Assembly (NCBI RefSeq): GCF_037975245.1 | Contig: NC_092572.1 | Coordinates: forward strand, 6,835,501-6,899,500 | Reading direction: 5' to 3' | DNA: 64,000 bases | Origin: Apostichopus japonicus | Taxonomy: Eukaryota; Echinodermata; Holothuroidea; Aspidochirotida; Stichopodidae | Translations under genes and position numbers: made by a program | Notes under the pieces: model-generated | What the model saw: only the letters and a program-made list of their open reading frames with translations | What the model was told of the DNA's origin: nothing | Databases searched by the model: none | Shown: positions 21,961 to 33,600 of the stretch, piece after piece | Layout: the number at the start of each line of letters is the position of its first letter | Numbering within the stretch: position 1 is the first letter of the stretch

Positions 21961-24900
21961 CTATTCGGGAGGCGCATCACCACCTTTTGGGTTCCTGGTA
22001 TAGATGACCTGGGCATGATGTTTGGTGATCAGCTTTATCAGACCTGAAACGAGATAAATGGAAACCCTAGTTACAACTTTAAGTTTGTGTTTAAAATGGT
22101 TCTTGTTCTGATATGTATGCCTACAGGTAGCAACATATACAAAGTGTTATAATGCTACATACAGCAAACTAGAATAGCCATCATTACTAATAAGCATAGT
22201 CATTGAATCAAACTACAGCACTTTGACTCACGAGCAGTAACATTCTCTTCATCATGGTGTAAATATTTGGAGAGATAGCAGCAAGGAGAACAGTTGGGAG
22301 ATTCTCTCAACTACTGAGGTTTGTATTTTTTCTTATGTTTACCAAGGCAAAGGTCAACCGAGCTAATCCAGACATTAGCACTCCAAAAGTATCAATTGTT
22401 TCCAGGCAAAGTCACAAATTTCTGGAGTCAGGCCTTGAAATTCTGACTATTTCACTGGCTGCTGAGTGCCAGGGTAGTTTTCCATTTGCCAGTAGGAAAG
22501 AATAGGTGCTTGCTTTTTACTGCCAACTGACACGCGTTGCTTTTTTATTAATTCAAGAGGGACTTTGATCTTAGAGAGTACATTTTTCATGCCATGGCAT
22601 ATTCAAGCAAGTGGTCAAATGCCAGCAAATTTTGCCAGTTGCAATAACTTAGCAAACATGACCAATTTCATTTTCCTGCCAGCAGATACAGATTGCTTTG
22701 GTATTAATTCAGGTTAAACCAATTGAAATTGATCTTAGTGAGTTATTATTTTTTATACACTGACATATTGTAGCGAGTGGCTAAATGCCAGTAGATTTTG
22801 CCGCTAGAAAAGGAAAAGGCATTTGCATATTTCTGCCACTAGAGATATGTTGCGTTTAGCAAGTAGATCTTTTAAGCACTGACATTTGTAGCATGTTGCT
22901 TAGCACGTTGCTTAAACTGAAATTGTCCACAACAATGCTTCTGGATTGCATCACATACTACCTACTGTCATCCACTTCCTGGAATAAATGTGTCACAGTG
23001 TATACCACAAAACTGCACATTTTTAATTCCTGATGGAACTGTCAAGATTTTCATTTAATGCTCACCTTTCTGTTCCAGTTCAATTAGAGCGGCACGGGCG
23101 AGCGAGCCTCGGACCTTCAAACGTTCAGAGACGACTGATGGAGTGATGAGTTTGTAGCTAGGAACCTCCTTGTAAAGCTTGTCGTAGGTTGCTTTATCGA
23201 ACAGGACCAAGTTGTTCAGTTTGTCCCGGACTTTTCCCTTGGACCACTTCTACTCGGGAGAGGGGAAAGAAAAGAGTAAAAAATTGGACTAGAGAGTGAT
23301 AGGATAACCTATGTAGACAGGAAGGATTAGTTACTTACAAAATATTTGAATAAATTAGGAAATTAGTCAGGGAATCTTCAGGAAATAATCCTGCATATTT
23401 TGCAGTTCAATTAGCAAAAATATTTACTATTGAAACCACAAATGACACAATCAAGTTCAAGCAGGTTCTAACGGTATCCAGTTTGTAATAAAGACACATA
23501 AAACTGAATTGTGTTAATATGGACCACTGCATGACTGATACAAGGGCCATCTTTTGCTTGTGAACTGATACCATCAAATGCCATAGAAAAAGGAACACCA
23601 GCTTCAACTGGATTATGGAATTTACTTAGTGTTAACATTTTGTGTAACACTTTAGAAGGCTCTCAACTTTGTGCCAGCAAGTTGCCTATTTTGACAAGTG
23701 CAATTTCTCAGATAGATAACTGACAACCACTGATGAGATCGCAAACATGGTCATACATATGTATGCTCATGCATATGTATACCACATTATGTACCTCTCA
23801 GATTCCACAGTGTCTCCAAGTTTAAGGTGGGTTCTCCAACCAAGCCAAAAATTAGACGGTACTGTCATATAAGTCCTATCTTGAGAAACTGCAGTCTATG
23901 ACTGCAGATCAAAATGGTATCATGAGTTGATCACTGGTAGTAGACAACTTCTTCATAATTATTGAAGAAGAGACAAGTCAAGGTAATTGTTTTAAGCATC
24001 TTCAATTGTCTTTTCTGAAACATGTCTTTTCACTCTGTAAAACTACACAAGGAAAACCTTGAACAAGTCAATTATCCAGTGCGTCAGTATTGCTAGTTCA
24101 TCAGGCGTATTCTCATGCTTGTGAGCGACACGTGATTGCCTTACTTTGTTTCAGAGATCTGTAAACAGTATAGATTAGGACAGATATGACAGGACCCTCT
24201 GTTTACATGCTGGAGAGCTGCATGATCAACTAACACTGGCATTACATTTACAGACTTGTGTCACAAGCTCTGGTGGCTTCCAAAATACCGATCTAGTTTG
24301 CTCACCATTAAGCACAGCGGAAAATTCACAATTACCACAACATTCAGTGTGGTAGATGATGCAAACATGTAACAGCAAACTAACGAAACTAGTCTTTCCT
24401 ACCCTACCCCTCTGCTATTGCTCATATTTCTGAATTTTTCAGTAATATTTCACTTATTTTGTAATATTTCTTCCACTAGCAGGTATTATTCCTAATACTA
24501 GAAAATATTAGAAAACACCAAGATTGTTTGACACTGTCACTGGAGTGTGTATATCTTTTTGTTAATGGAACCCTTTAAGCTTATTTAACAACGGGTAGAA
24601 TTTGCTCAAATTTTCTCGTTAGTGATGTGCATATCCCTTCACTTTACATGATTTTCAAAGTGAAACATGAACCCTGTATGCTGATGATATATTTATGTGT
24701 TTCTCAGAGAGTAAATGGCACTTCGCACGCTAACATATATGTGTTTTCAACGACATGGTTGCTCCTAATTAGCAAGTTATTAATTAGTTTTGTCTGTAAC
24801 GGTCCATGATTTGAGAATCATTTGATAGAGAGCTTCTGAAACAGCACAATGTACCACAATACTAGTTATAGTTATCCTTTACAAACCATAAAAGTTAAGA

Positions 24901-27554
24901 CTTAATTGCTTCATCTTTCCTGATGGCAATTAATGCTGGAGTTTAATGACATATCTTGCTGTATCTGGTTGATTATTGCACTGCAAGATTGTAACAGATT
25001 ACAACTGCAGTTTTAATGGTTTAGAGTGAACAATGCCACTTACCTTCTTCTTGGCTTTCCCACCACTGCCAGATTTGGCCGAGGTAGCCTTCTTGACAGG
25101 CGTCTTTGATGTTTGCTTAGGAGGCTGCATGGCACAAGAGAGAGAGAGGTAGGAGTGAAGTTTTTTAACAGAAGCTGAAAGAAACTTGCAATGACAGGCA
25201 AACTTTACACTGACTGCACTAGCAGGAAACAGAATTACCTAGCTGCAAAATGGTCCAGCTCAATAGAATGTACAGTAAACAGAGTAACTTAAAATGGTTG
25301 AGTAGAGTACAGTGACTAATTTCAGTGCTTACAGTTCAACAGTAAGAGTAATTTTGCATATGTGGCTATGTGAGGAAGAACACATTCAAAGGAAAACAAA
25401 TTGGCTGCTGGAATTCAGAACTACTTTATTCTTTATTTCATTTTGGTAGGTTGACACTCTTGCATTGCAAAGTCTGAGGTTTGAGCATGTCTAAGATAAT
25501 ATTGACCTATTATGTAAAGTCAGAACTTCCTACTTGGTCACAAAATTATTATCAAACATTTATTAGTACATAAAACAAATAAAAATGATGGTAATGTTAT
25601 CACCAGGTCTCGACACATACGATCGCCAAAGCCAATTAGCGTTTGGCGGCTGGCAAGCGTATACTATGCATTACGCTAGACATTTTGGCGAATGGCTCAT
25701 TCACTCCCTTCCTTTACTGAAAATGATAGGCTGACTACTAACTTGTCAGACTATCAATGTAGCCTATTTCCTAATGTTACACGACAGAGTAGTATTATCA
25801 AGCCCACAATTACAAGCAGGTCCTACTTAACAGTTCTGTGCAAAAGTAATTTGACATTGATTGCCCAAACTACAGTAAATGATGCACATGTAGCTAAAAA
25901 TGGAAAACAAGAAACAGACATAAAAGCGTAACCACAGTCTAGGGTAGCCAGTTGCATATGTTGGTACAAATGAAATAGTCAGTAGGTTAACCGTCATGGA
26001 GCTAAGGTCTTCCTGACCATAAATGAAGAAATCTCTTTACATACTTTCAATACTAAATAATTGATCAACATCAGTTCCAAACCCTACTGCATCTCTACAC
26101 GAGAACAGAGTCTCAGTATATTTGGTCATTTTCAGAACTGTACATATATTCAACATATTAAATTGATCAAAACTTGCTCTATCACCACCCAAACTGTACA
26201 TCCATATTATAAAGGAGCTTGAGTAGGCTATGTTCTGGCTAAATGCCAGTGTCTTTTACCATTGCCAGTTTTCGGCCATTGCAAAATTTATGTTGCTTTT
26301 GTATTACTGTATCTCAACCACAATGCAAGTGGGAATTTTTAGCCTGTAGATTCTTTTTTTTTAAGCAAGTAGATAGATTTTGAAATTCTAGACTTTTCTT
26401 ATCATGCAAAAGTCTCTGTATATGCAGTGAACAGTATATAATGAACATATAGGCTCAGTGGACTACACAATCACATCATCTATTCTTTTGTACCCTAGGC
26501 TACCATTTGTGTTTGATGCCCCCTTACCAAACTTAGTTTAATACTGAACTTGCATCCAAACAACTCTGAAATGGCATGAGGCTTTCTCTTAATTTTTCAT
26601 TATTATTTTGCAGCTACTAAGCTTCTTCCAATATTCCATTGCAATTTACCGGCAATATGTAGGCCTATGTATAAACTGCTACTGATAAAGGCAACTCTTG
26701 ACAGATTACACTTGGTACTTGGGAGGAGACATCCTGTAACACTGACGCAGATCAGTTTTTACCATAAGGCTACATTATGATAAATGTGTTATGGGCCCTA
26801 AAGCCTTTGACTGTTGTTTTGTGATTGAGTTGTTTTGGAACTTAAATTTGTCTAATGGAGTGCCTTTTCCATGAAAATAATGAACATTTTCAGTGACAGC
26901 TTTTGGAGCATGCAGGCCGGTGGGCAAAAATCTTAACTTTCATGCCCATGGCCTTTTAAATATTTCTGGCATAATTGCAGAGTAGCCCATCACTGAGGGC
27001 TTCGGCCAGAGGACAAATAGCTTTATCAATGAATTACAGTTGCAGGGTAATCAGCAGATAGCTAGGCCTACTTCAACTTTAAAACTGACAAATGTTTAGT
27101 TTAAACAATTCCTTTTATTCTTTGTATTTATTACATGTACTCCAATTTCAAAATATTGCAATCACTGTGTAGATGGAAATATACTGGTACAACTTTCACT
27201 TAAAGGTGTACACGGATTGGCATAAAACTTGTTAGAACTTAGATCATTGTAACATTAGGCTTGTAACAAGCCAATGTTACTTTTGTTAGGGAATGAAGAA
27301 TAACACGTGCATTGCAGTACTGTCGGTAGCCTACGGTACTCTTACTGTAGTGGCAATGCTAGGGCATTTAGTCTGCGATCGTACCGAACCTGCTTTACAT
27401 TGGTATAATTTGCACCAAATGCTACATATGGACAACTTCTAATCATACCTACACAAAATGTTATTGTTTTATTTATGATAAATGATAAGAAGTATGAACA
27501 TTATTCCCTCAAAAAGGTTAAATAAGCCCCCAAAATGGACTCCCACTTTACCAT
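21961..27554 (-). CDS. RPS25: 40S ribosomal protein S25 (four exons)
   Basis: Coding exons on the minus strand are 27554-27552, 25124-25044, 23249-23066 and 22043-21961, giving 116 residues (human 125). Exon 1 carries only the ATG and is followed by GTAAAG. The exon 2 acceptor has a long CT tract ending in GCATGCAG, and its CCTCCTAAG restores the family start MPPK. Donors GTAAGT and GTGAG and acceptors GTAG and TTTCAG are all canonical. A lysine-rich N-terminal tail is followed by the conserved core ([19 protein letters not shown], then [19 protein letters not shown]) and the end [19 protein letters not shown]. The winged-helix core is intact. RPS25 sits in the head of the small ribosomal subunit and is needed by some IRES-driven and other unusual initiation events. 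Introns are about 2.4, 1.8 and 1.0 kb. It is divergent to MTERF4. Confidence 0.95.
22440..22880. repeat. Diverged dispersed repeat in RPS25 intron 3
   Basis: Phrases such as GGCTAAATGCCAGTAGATTT, TTTGCCAGT and GCAAGTGGTCAAATGCCAG occur twice or more here and again near 26230-26400 (RPS25 intron 1) and 31100-31220. I read these as old copies of one interspersed repeat family of unknown class. Confidence 0.5.
27249..27280. repeat. Short hairpin in RPS25 intron 1
   Basis: GTAACATTAGGCTTG and CAAGCCAATGTTAC are inverted partners with one bulged base and a 3-base loop (TAA). No C/D or H/ACA snoRNA boxes were recognised around it. Confidence 0.7.
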
Positions 27555-27588
27555 AGTTGTGCCACAGACGATGTTCAGAGAGAAAAGG
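27555..27588 (-). promoter_or_regulatory. RPS25 5' UTR with pyrimidine (TOP-like) start
   Basis: Upstream of the exon 1 ATG, the minus strand reads CCTTTTCTCTCTGAAC, a C-initiated pyrimidine tract of the kind found at the cap of ribosomal protein mRNAs. That places transcription start near 27588 and gives a 34-nt 5' UTR, a typical length for this class. A TOP tract allows mTOR/LARP1-dependent control of translation; that regulation is inferred from the motif. Confidence 0.7.
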
Positions 27589-28441
27589 CTCGTTCAATTG
27601 AAATTATAATTTTACTTAACTATTTTGTCAACATTATCTACATCTTATTTATAGTTCATTAATAACAAAAAATAAAATAAATATTTTAAAATTAAGAAAA
27701 TTGATGTGCCATAATCGTAAGATATCTGTTAATATTCTCCCTTCTGTATATCTAATTGGCAACAAAAGATCAGCCAGGGTTGTAAACATGTGGTACACAT
27801 TACGCAATATATAGAACAGTACTGTTGTCTTCGTAATACTGTAACAGGCTAACACTTCAAAGTTCTAGTACTTCACTGACATTTGATATGATTTCTTCTG
27901 CTCATGCCAGTTTACAAGTAAACGCTACACACGGATACCGTTGAACTTTCTGTTACCTGCAACGATCTGTAAATATCATTGGTATCGTTATTGAAAAAAA
28001 AACGTAAAAATGATAGGTTAATGTTACCCTCCGTAGAGACAGTTATGAATGCACTGTACATAAACTTAGGCTAGCTGGTCACTTACTCAGTCTATGAGTA
28101 GGAGGTCAAGGCCTAGCCCAGTTAGCCTACACGAACTGAATCACAACGTTTTGGGTGCCGTTCATAACTGTCGGTTGAGAATGAGAAACAGACCACCTTC
28201 AAACCATGTTCTTCTACTAATCGTTAATGCACCAATAGCTCCAGCTCTTGCAATCGAATGATGACAACCAAGATACAGTAGCCTAGCTCATTTAGCAACG
28301 GTTTTTGACCTATGAATTGATAGTATGAATTTGGCAACAATAGGCTAGAACTAGGTAACACTGGGCTGATAATACACACATATAGCCTGGGCTACTATAC
28401 TAGAACTTTGGAATATTTTATTTGAAGCTACTTACACAAAC
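27589..28441. promoter_or_regulatory. Divergent intergenic region between RPS25 and MTERF4
   Basis: About 850 bp between the proposed RPS25 transcript start (minus) and the MTERF4 ATG (plus). No other gene is evident. It must hold the promoters of both genes and may act as a bidirectional promoter. No TATA element is convincing in this AT-rich DNA. The 5' UTR of MTERF4 occupies an unknown part of the right end. Confidence 0.5.
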
Positions 28442-30292
28442 ATGCCTTTCAAGACAGCTACTCTTGGTTTATTGAGGTTTAGCAATATATATGGTTGGAG
28501 GCTGTTAGTGTTAGGTAGACAGTGTACTCCAACTAACATCGCCCAATTCTCCAGTAGGTCTAAGCCAACAGGGAATCAGTGTGGTGACTTTGTGACAAAC
28601 ACCTACTCACTTTGGAACAATCCTCTGGCCAAGAGATCGTTACTTGCACACCACAGATTCACTTTTACGAGTGTCTCTTGTGTTACACATCGAAGCTGTT
28701 CTTCCAATGAAGTAGTGACTTTCGTAAATTCTCAAGAGGATTTTGATAAGTTTTATAATCAGCTAGTCATCTTGCTTCAGTCAGATGCAGCTAGAAAGTT
28801 TTGGGGACCAAAGTCAGGAGAAAACTTACAAAATTTATGTCACCTTTTTGTGGAAAAGAACTGTGACTGCATGAACATTTACAGCTTTTTCAAAAGCAAC
28901 CCAAGTGTTCTAAGAGGTGAACAAGATTCATTGTCTTACAACATCCAATACCTCTATGACCTCGGGTTGCGAAGCAATCAACTTCTCTATGTACTGAACG
29001 GAAACCCAACCGTATGGAAGATGAGTGCGGAGGCCATTCAGGAACGAGTCAAACAATTGTGGAACCTTGGCCTAAGTGATGGACGACTACAGAAAGCAAT
29101 TTTATCGTTTCCTGAAATTTTAAGTACAAAGAAGAAGAGATTTCAAAGTGTCTTGGAGTTACTGCGGAAACTTCAGTTCACCAGTAGCAACATTTGTCAG
29201 ATAATTACTGATTCACCGCAGGTCTTTGATGAAGATGAATATCAAACTGGTAGGTACAGTGTTCTGACTGAGATCCCCGGTTCGATTCCCGCCGACAGCA
29301 ATGTGTGTCGTCTGGCAAGGGTTGTTGTTCAATAACAACTTCCCGACATGGACGTTAAATGGATGTGTGCCGAGAGATTGGCTTTGGTCAGCTTGCGAGT
29401 CTATAAGCCTCCATGGCTTCTTTCGCGAGTTCCTGCTTGCGGGAAGATCACATATACATACATACATACATATATAAACATATTTATCCTATGCTAAATA
29501 TTGTAAGTACATCAGCAGTTGCTGTTTGGTAGTTTGGCAGAGGAGTTGGTGAGGGGGGGGGGGGGGAAAATGACTGTATGGGCGGTAAATTATCTCCACT
29601 TGTTTGATGATGGAAAAGACAAAATACCAAAATGTAGTTGATATTGGATATGTAGCAATTATCATGATATTGATAATTTGGGTTCATTTTGTTTCTCTTG
29701 GAGTCTAAAATCATTTTGGATTTCATTGGAAAAGTGGACCATCTGACATATTGTTCAGCTGTTACTGATTAAGGGCTTCTAAGTTTACACCAAAATGTGC
29801 TGTAAATATAATTTGTATGTACAGTATGCTTTCCCAGTATGTATTTTTTCTTCATGCTAGTTTCCATTGATCATTGTTTGCCTTTCAGAACTTAAATTGC
29901 AGTATGTCCTCTTCATGATGGGCGTAACAGATTACAAGGAGATACTCAAGGCAAAGATATTCAACTATACGCACGAACACATTCGTCTGCGACATCTGGT
30001 CCTGGAACGTCTCGGTCTATATCAGGTCCCTGACAAACACGGTCGGACCAAGATCAGGAATCCATCGTTGTGTAGGATCGTCGATTCGACTGACAAGCGA
30101 TTCGCGACCGCTTGTGCTGGGATCAGCCTGGAGGAGTACAATGCATTTTCAGAGTCACTGAAAGCGGAGATTGCAGAAAAGGAGGAAGATGAGTTGCAGA
30201 GTGATGAGGACGAAGAAGAAGAAGAAACAGATGGGTTTGAAGGAGAGAAGAGCAGAATAGAAGATAATGAAGGAAAGGATGAAAGCAGATAA
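28442..30292 (+). CDS. MTERF4: Mitochondrial transcription termination factor 4 (two exons)
   Basis: Exons 28442-29249 and 29889-30292 join in phase 1 (donor GTAGGT, acceptor TTTCAG) to give 403 residues; human MTERF4 has about 381. The first 48 residues have no acidic side chain and several Arg/Lys, as expected of a mitochondrial import signal. Residues about 140-320 contain the helical mTERF repeats with the usual leucines and proline turns (LWNLGLSDGRL, LSFPEIL, ITDSPQVF). The second exon holds the signature stretch FMMGVTDYKEI and LERLGLYQVPDKHGRTKI. The last 38 residues are very acidic (EEEEETD), as in vertebrate MTERF4. In animals MTERF4 binds the rRNA methyltransferase NSUN4 and is needed for mitoribosome assembly. 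A SINE fills the start of the intron. It is divergent to RPS25. Confidence 0.93.
29254..29480 (+). mobile_element. tRNA-derived SINE, copy 2, in the MTERF4 intron
   Basis: The B box GGTTCGATTCC lies at about 29279, followed by the family body and the 3' block GCGAGTTCCTGCTTGC, ending in CATA repeats. Similarity to copy 3 starts at about ACAGTGTTCTGA, only 5-6 bases after the exon ends, so the insertion lies against the 5' splice site. The A-box part is missing. Confidence 0.8.
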
Positions 30293-30411
30293 TTTTTAGG
30301 CCACTCATCCACCAATTATACATAATGGTTGCTTGCAATCATTGTCAGTGCAGACTATCAGCTAGAAGAGTCACATGGCCTACGTCTACTTTTATATATA
30401 TTTGTAAAGAA
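30293..30411 (+). other. MTERF4 3' flank
   Basis: Short sequence between the MTERF4 stop and SINE copy 3. No AATAAA is present here; the first candidate poly(A) signals lie beyond the SINE (ATTAAA near 30719, AATAAA near 31660), so the SINE may be part of the 3' UTR. Confidence 0.4.
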
Positions 30412-30650
30412 GTGTAAGCTCAGTGGTTAACGCCAGTGCCTTCCAATCATGAGGTCCCCAGTTCGAGTCACTCCAAGATTAATGTATGTCGTCCAGTTAC
30501 AGAGTTGTTGACAATTGACAATTCATAATCATGGACGTTAAATATGAATTTAAGAGACTGACTTTGGTCAGCTTGCGGCTTTGATAAGCCAATGAGGCTT
30601 CTTCGCGAGTTCCTGCTTGCAGGAGGATCTAAAATACATACATAAATGTT
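30412..30650 (+). mobile_element. tRNA-derived SINE, copy 3 (most complete)
   Basis: It shows both Pol III boxes: TAAGCTCAGTGGTTAACGCC (A box) and AGTTCGAGTCA (B box). The body contains TATGTCGTCCAGTTACAGAG and TGGTCAGCTTGCGGCTTTGA, and it ends GCGAGTTCCTGCTTGCAGGA with a short CATA tail. Confidence 0.88.
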
Positions 30651-33600
30651 CAACTTTTTCAGTCTGTTCAGAGAATTTTATTCATCCTGTTGACCTAGAC
30701 TAACCCAACTGGTTGCAAATTAAATGACAGCGTCTGCAGCAAACTGCTGCACATGCCCCATCACTTGCCATAATGCCCTTAAAATCATCTGTTGCTGGAT
30801 GGCAACAGCTGCCATGCCCCTTTAACCAATTTGTTGTAGGTTCTTTCATAGTTGCCACGGTTCATAAACTTTGCACGCAACTAACCCAGGGCTCAAGAAC
30901 TGTCAGAAATTGCAGCGATATTTGCTGAAGAAAAGGACTATTATCTACAGAAATGTTCAGATCTAGACGCACAGTTATAATTTATTACATGTTTTTGCTC
31001 ACTTTGGCCAAAACATGTCTTGATGCATTTTCAAATTTTTGATAATTACCTTGGTGCCCTGTTGAAAGCTGAAATATGACAGTGGTACCCAACCATTTCA
31101 ATAACAGGGCTTGATAAATTCAGGCCATTCACACGCTAAATGCCTGTGGATTTCTCTGTTTGCCATTACAGGAAAAAAGGCACTAGCTTTTTTCTACCAG
31201 TAGACATTAAGAACATGAACACATGGTAAGTCTGGTAACAAATTAGTAATAAATATCAGCACGATATCCTTGTAAGCTCCTTATTACTGCGTACTACCAG
31301 GAAGTGTTATTGGTCTGCTAACATAAGCCTGTACAGTAACTGATGTGTATTTAATTCAGAAAAATGCCAATGGGAAACTTGATTTTTGGCAGATATTGTA
31401 AACACTTCAAATCTTTTTTCTTAGAAAGGGATCAAAATTGTGAAATTGTAGGCCTGAATAATTTTTGGCATAATTCTTATACTGCTCTCACAAAGACAAA
31501 CATTTCATTACCAACAGATCTCACATACAAGGATAAGAATGCACCACAATTTCTTCTCATCTCAACAAATTTGCATTGCACTGCAGACTTATTTTAAGAT
31601 ATCTGTAAACTAGCAAAAGTGTTTTTAATGTTTAGGATACCGATTAAGACAATTGTAATAAAATAAAGGTGAAAATAAATACCAGGTTTACAATAATGTA
31701 ACCATTTGTCTTTTTAGTTTTCGATAGAACTATTGCAGTCAGGGTGTGCATTTGTTATGTACTACTTGGTAACATACCTCAAGAAGTGAGGCTTAGACAG
31801 TCTTCACCCTCCCTGTCCTTTTCCCCAGGCCTGACAAGAGCTGGGAGCAAGGGACACAGCCCTGTGATATCATTTAGGAGACCCAGGGAAATATGGAATA
31901 CAGAACAATGTGTTCTAATATAATAAAAATAATGTGTAAAAGTAAGTTGGCCTGACGTTGAAAAATAACTAATACTTCAAAAAAGGGGCCCATTTAAACT
32001 ATACTTCAAAAAAAGGGCCCATTGTTTTTCCGCAGGCTTGACTTGGCCTTCCCTCTTCAAAATCGGGTCCTGTTATATCATTGTTATGCCACAGGATAAA
32101 AATGTTCACAGAAAATGCTCAATTTCGTGATCAATAGGTATGTATATGTTTGTATGCTCACAGTACTGTATTTCTCAGATTACGCTAAGCGGTAATTTCG
32201 AACCTTCGCCCTCTATTTTAGTGGCCTCTCACTTTCTCGTAGAAAACGGTAATACCACTCGCATTACACTGTAATTACTATGCTGTACTATTTCTGACTA
32301 TATACTGTATGTACTAGTACAAGTTTTGATAAACGCAGGAGATTGCTAAGACACCAACGAACGGTCATCCTACGGTAGTTACTATGATCTAAATTTACCA
32401 CACCCAACACATTATACTACCTTCAGCGAGTTTTCTGCAGGATTGAATGATTTATTTTGTGGAGGTAACCGGATACAAGGATAATTCATAACCTTTGGTA
32501 AGTAGGAATAAGGAAAATACCATAGAATGATTCACTCGGGTGGCCTTCAAAAAGTACTCATCAATACGATACATTCAAAATAGCGTAACGGCGGTTAGTT
32601 ACAAGACTACGGTAGTTACCACAGTACTACAGTACAGCAGGCCTAGGTCCAGTACACGCCGTGTAATAACTAGGTCTAGGCTAGTAAATGTCATGGTAAT
32701 AACATGACTGATATATGAAGACTCTCATACCAGTGCGGTCATAATGTCATTATTGTTCATATTATGGTTTAGGTGAATCTTCCAAAGGCTTCTGCCTCAC
32801 ACAATACTGTCAGAAATAGAGGCCCTTGGGCCCTAGCCCAATTGTTTACATGTCAATTGTCAGTACCATAGGCCCTAGACCCAAATTACACTGTACACAT
32901 GCATGTGTTTGAATGTCCATTAAAACTAGTATCTCCCAAGTTAGGCCAAGTGGAATAATTTTTTTTGCTATTCTGTTCGGGGAAGTTGTTTATCACAAGA
33001 ATCCCATAGACTTCTACTCATAAACTCTAACCCAATGAATACATACATGTATGCCATAGCACTTTGGTACACTCTACAGAAGTTTGTCCCAGGTGGCCGT
33101 GGGAGGCCTAAGCCTAGGCTAAGGTAGACAAGTTTAGGTTTATTTATAGGCCCATTACTAATAACTACACACTCAAAAGAGCAGACTCATTTTTATTGAG
33201 CAAATTATGTTTGTTCAGAGGCTATATTGGCCATTGTGGTGGTTTTTCCCAAATTTAACATTTTATTACTCCAGGAAATTCATTGAAATCCTGGAAGTCA
33301 TTGAAAACTGAAATTGACTTTCCGTGCCTGGAAAGTCTGGGAAAATCAACAGAAATTGGGGAAGGGAATGAAATAGCGAATCTGGTAAATCATAACTATG
33401 AAAGCAATGAACTGCCTCATTTTTTTGCCAATTTTGTCCACTTACAGTACAGAAAATGAAAAAACCTTGCAACAGATTGGAAATAATGATAGAAAGTTTG
33501 GAAACGAATGATCTCAAATTATCAGACCTCACCAAATGCATGTGACACAAAGGCTATTCAATCCCAGTGTACCTGGATGCTTTATTCTGCTTTCATCTGT

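Noticed and set aside
25128-25130. ATG giving an MQPPK start for RPS25
   Set aside because: It is in frame, but lies inside a strong splice acceptor (CT tract then GCATGCAG). The upstream exon at 27552-27588 restores MPPK and has a TOP-like start.
21961-27551. Intronic snoRNAs in RPS25
   Set aside because: Ribosomal protein introns often host them, but I found no C/D box pair at proper spacing and no clear H/ACA element by eye.
28189-28205. Alternative RPS25 exon 1 at an ATG followed by GTTTGA
   Set aside because: The donor is poor and there is no pyrimidine start, so the 27552 candidate is better.
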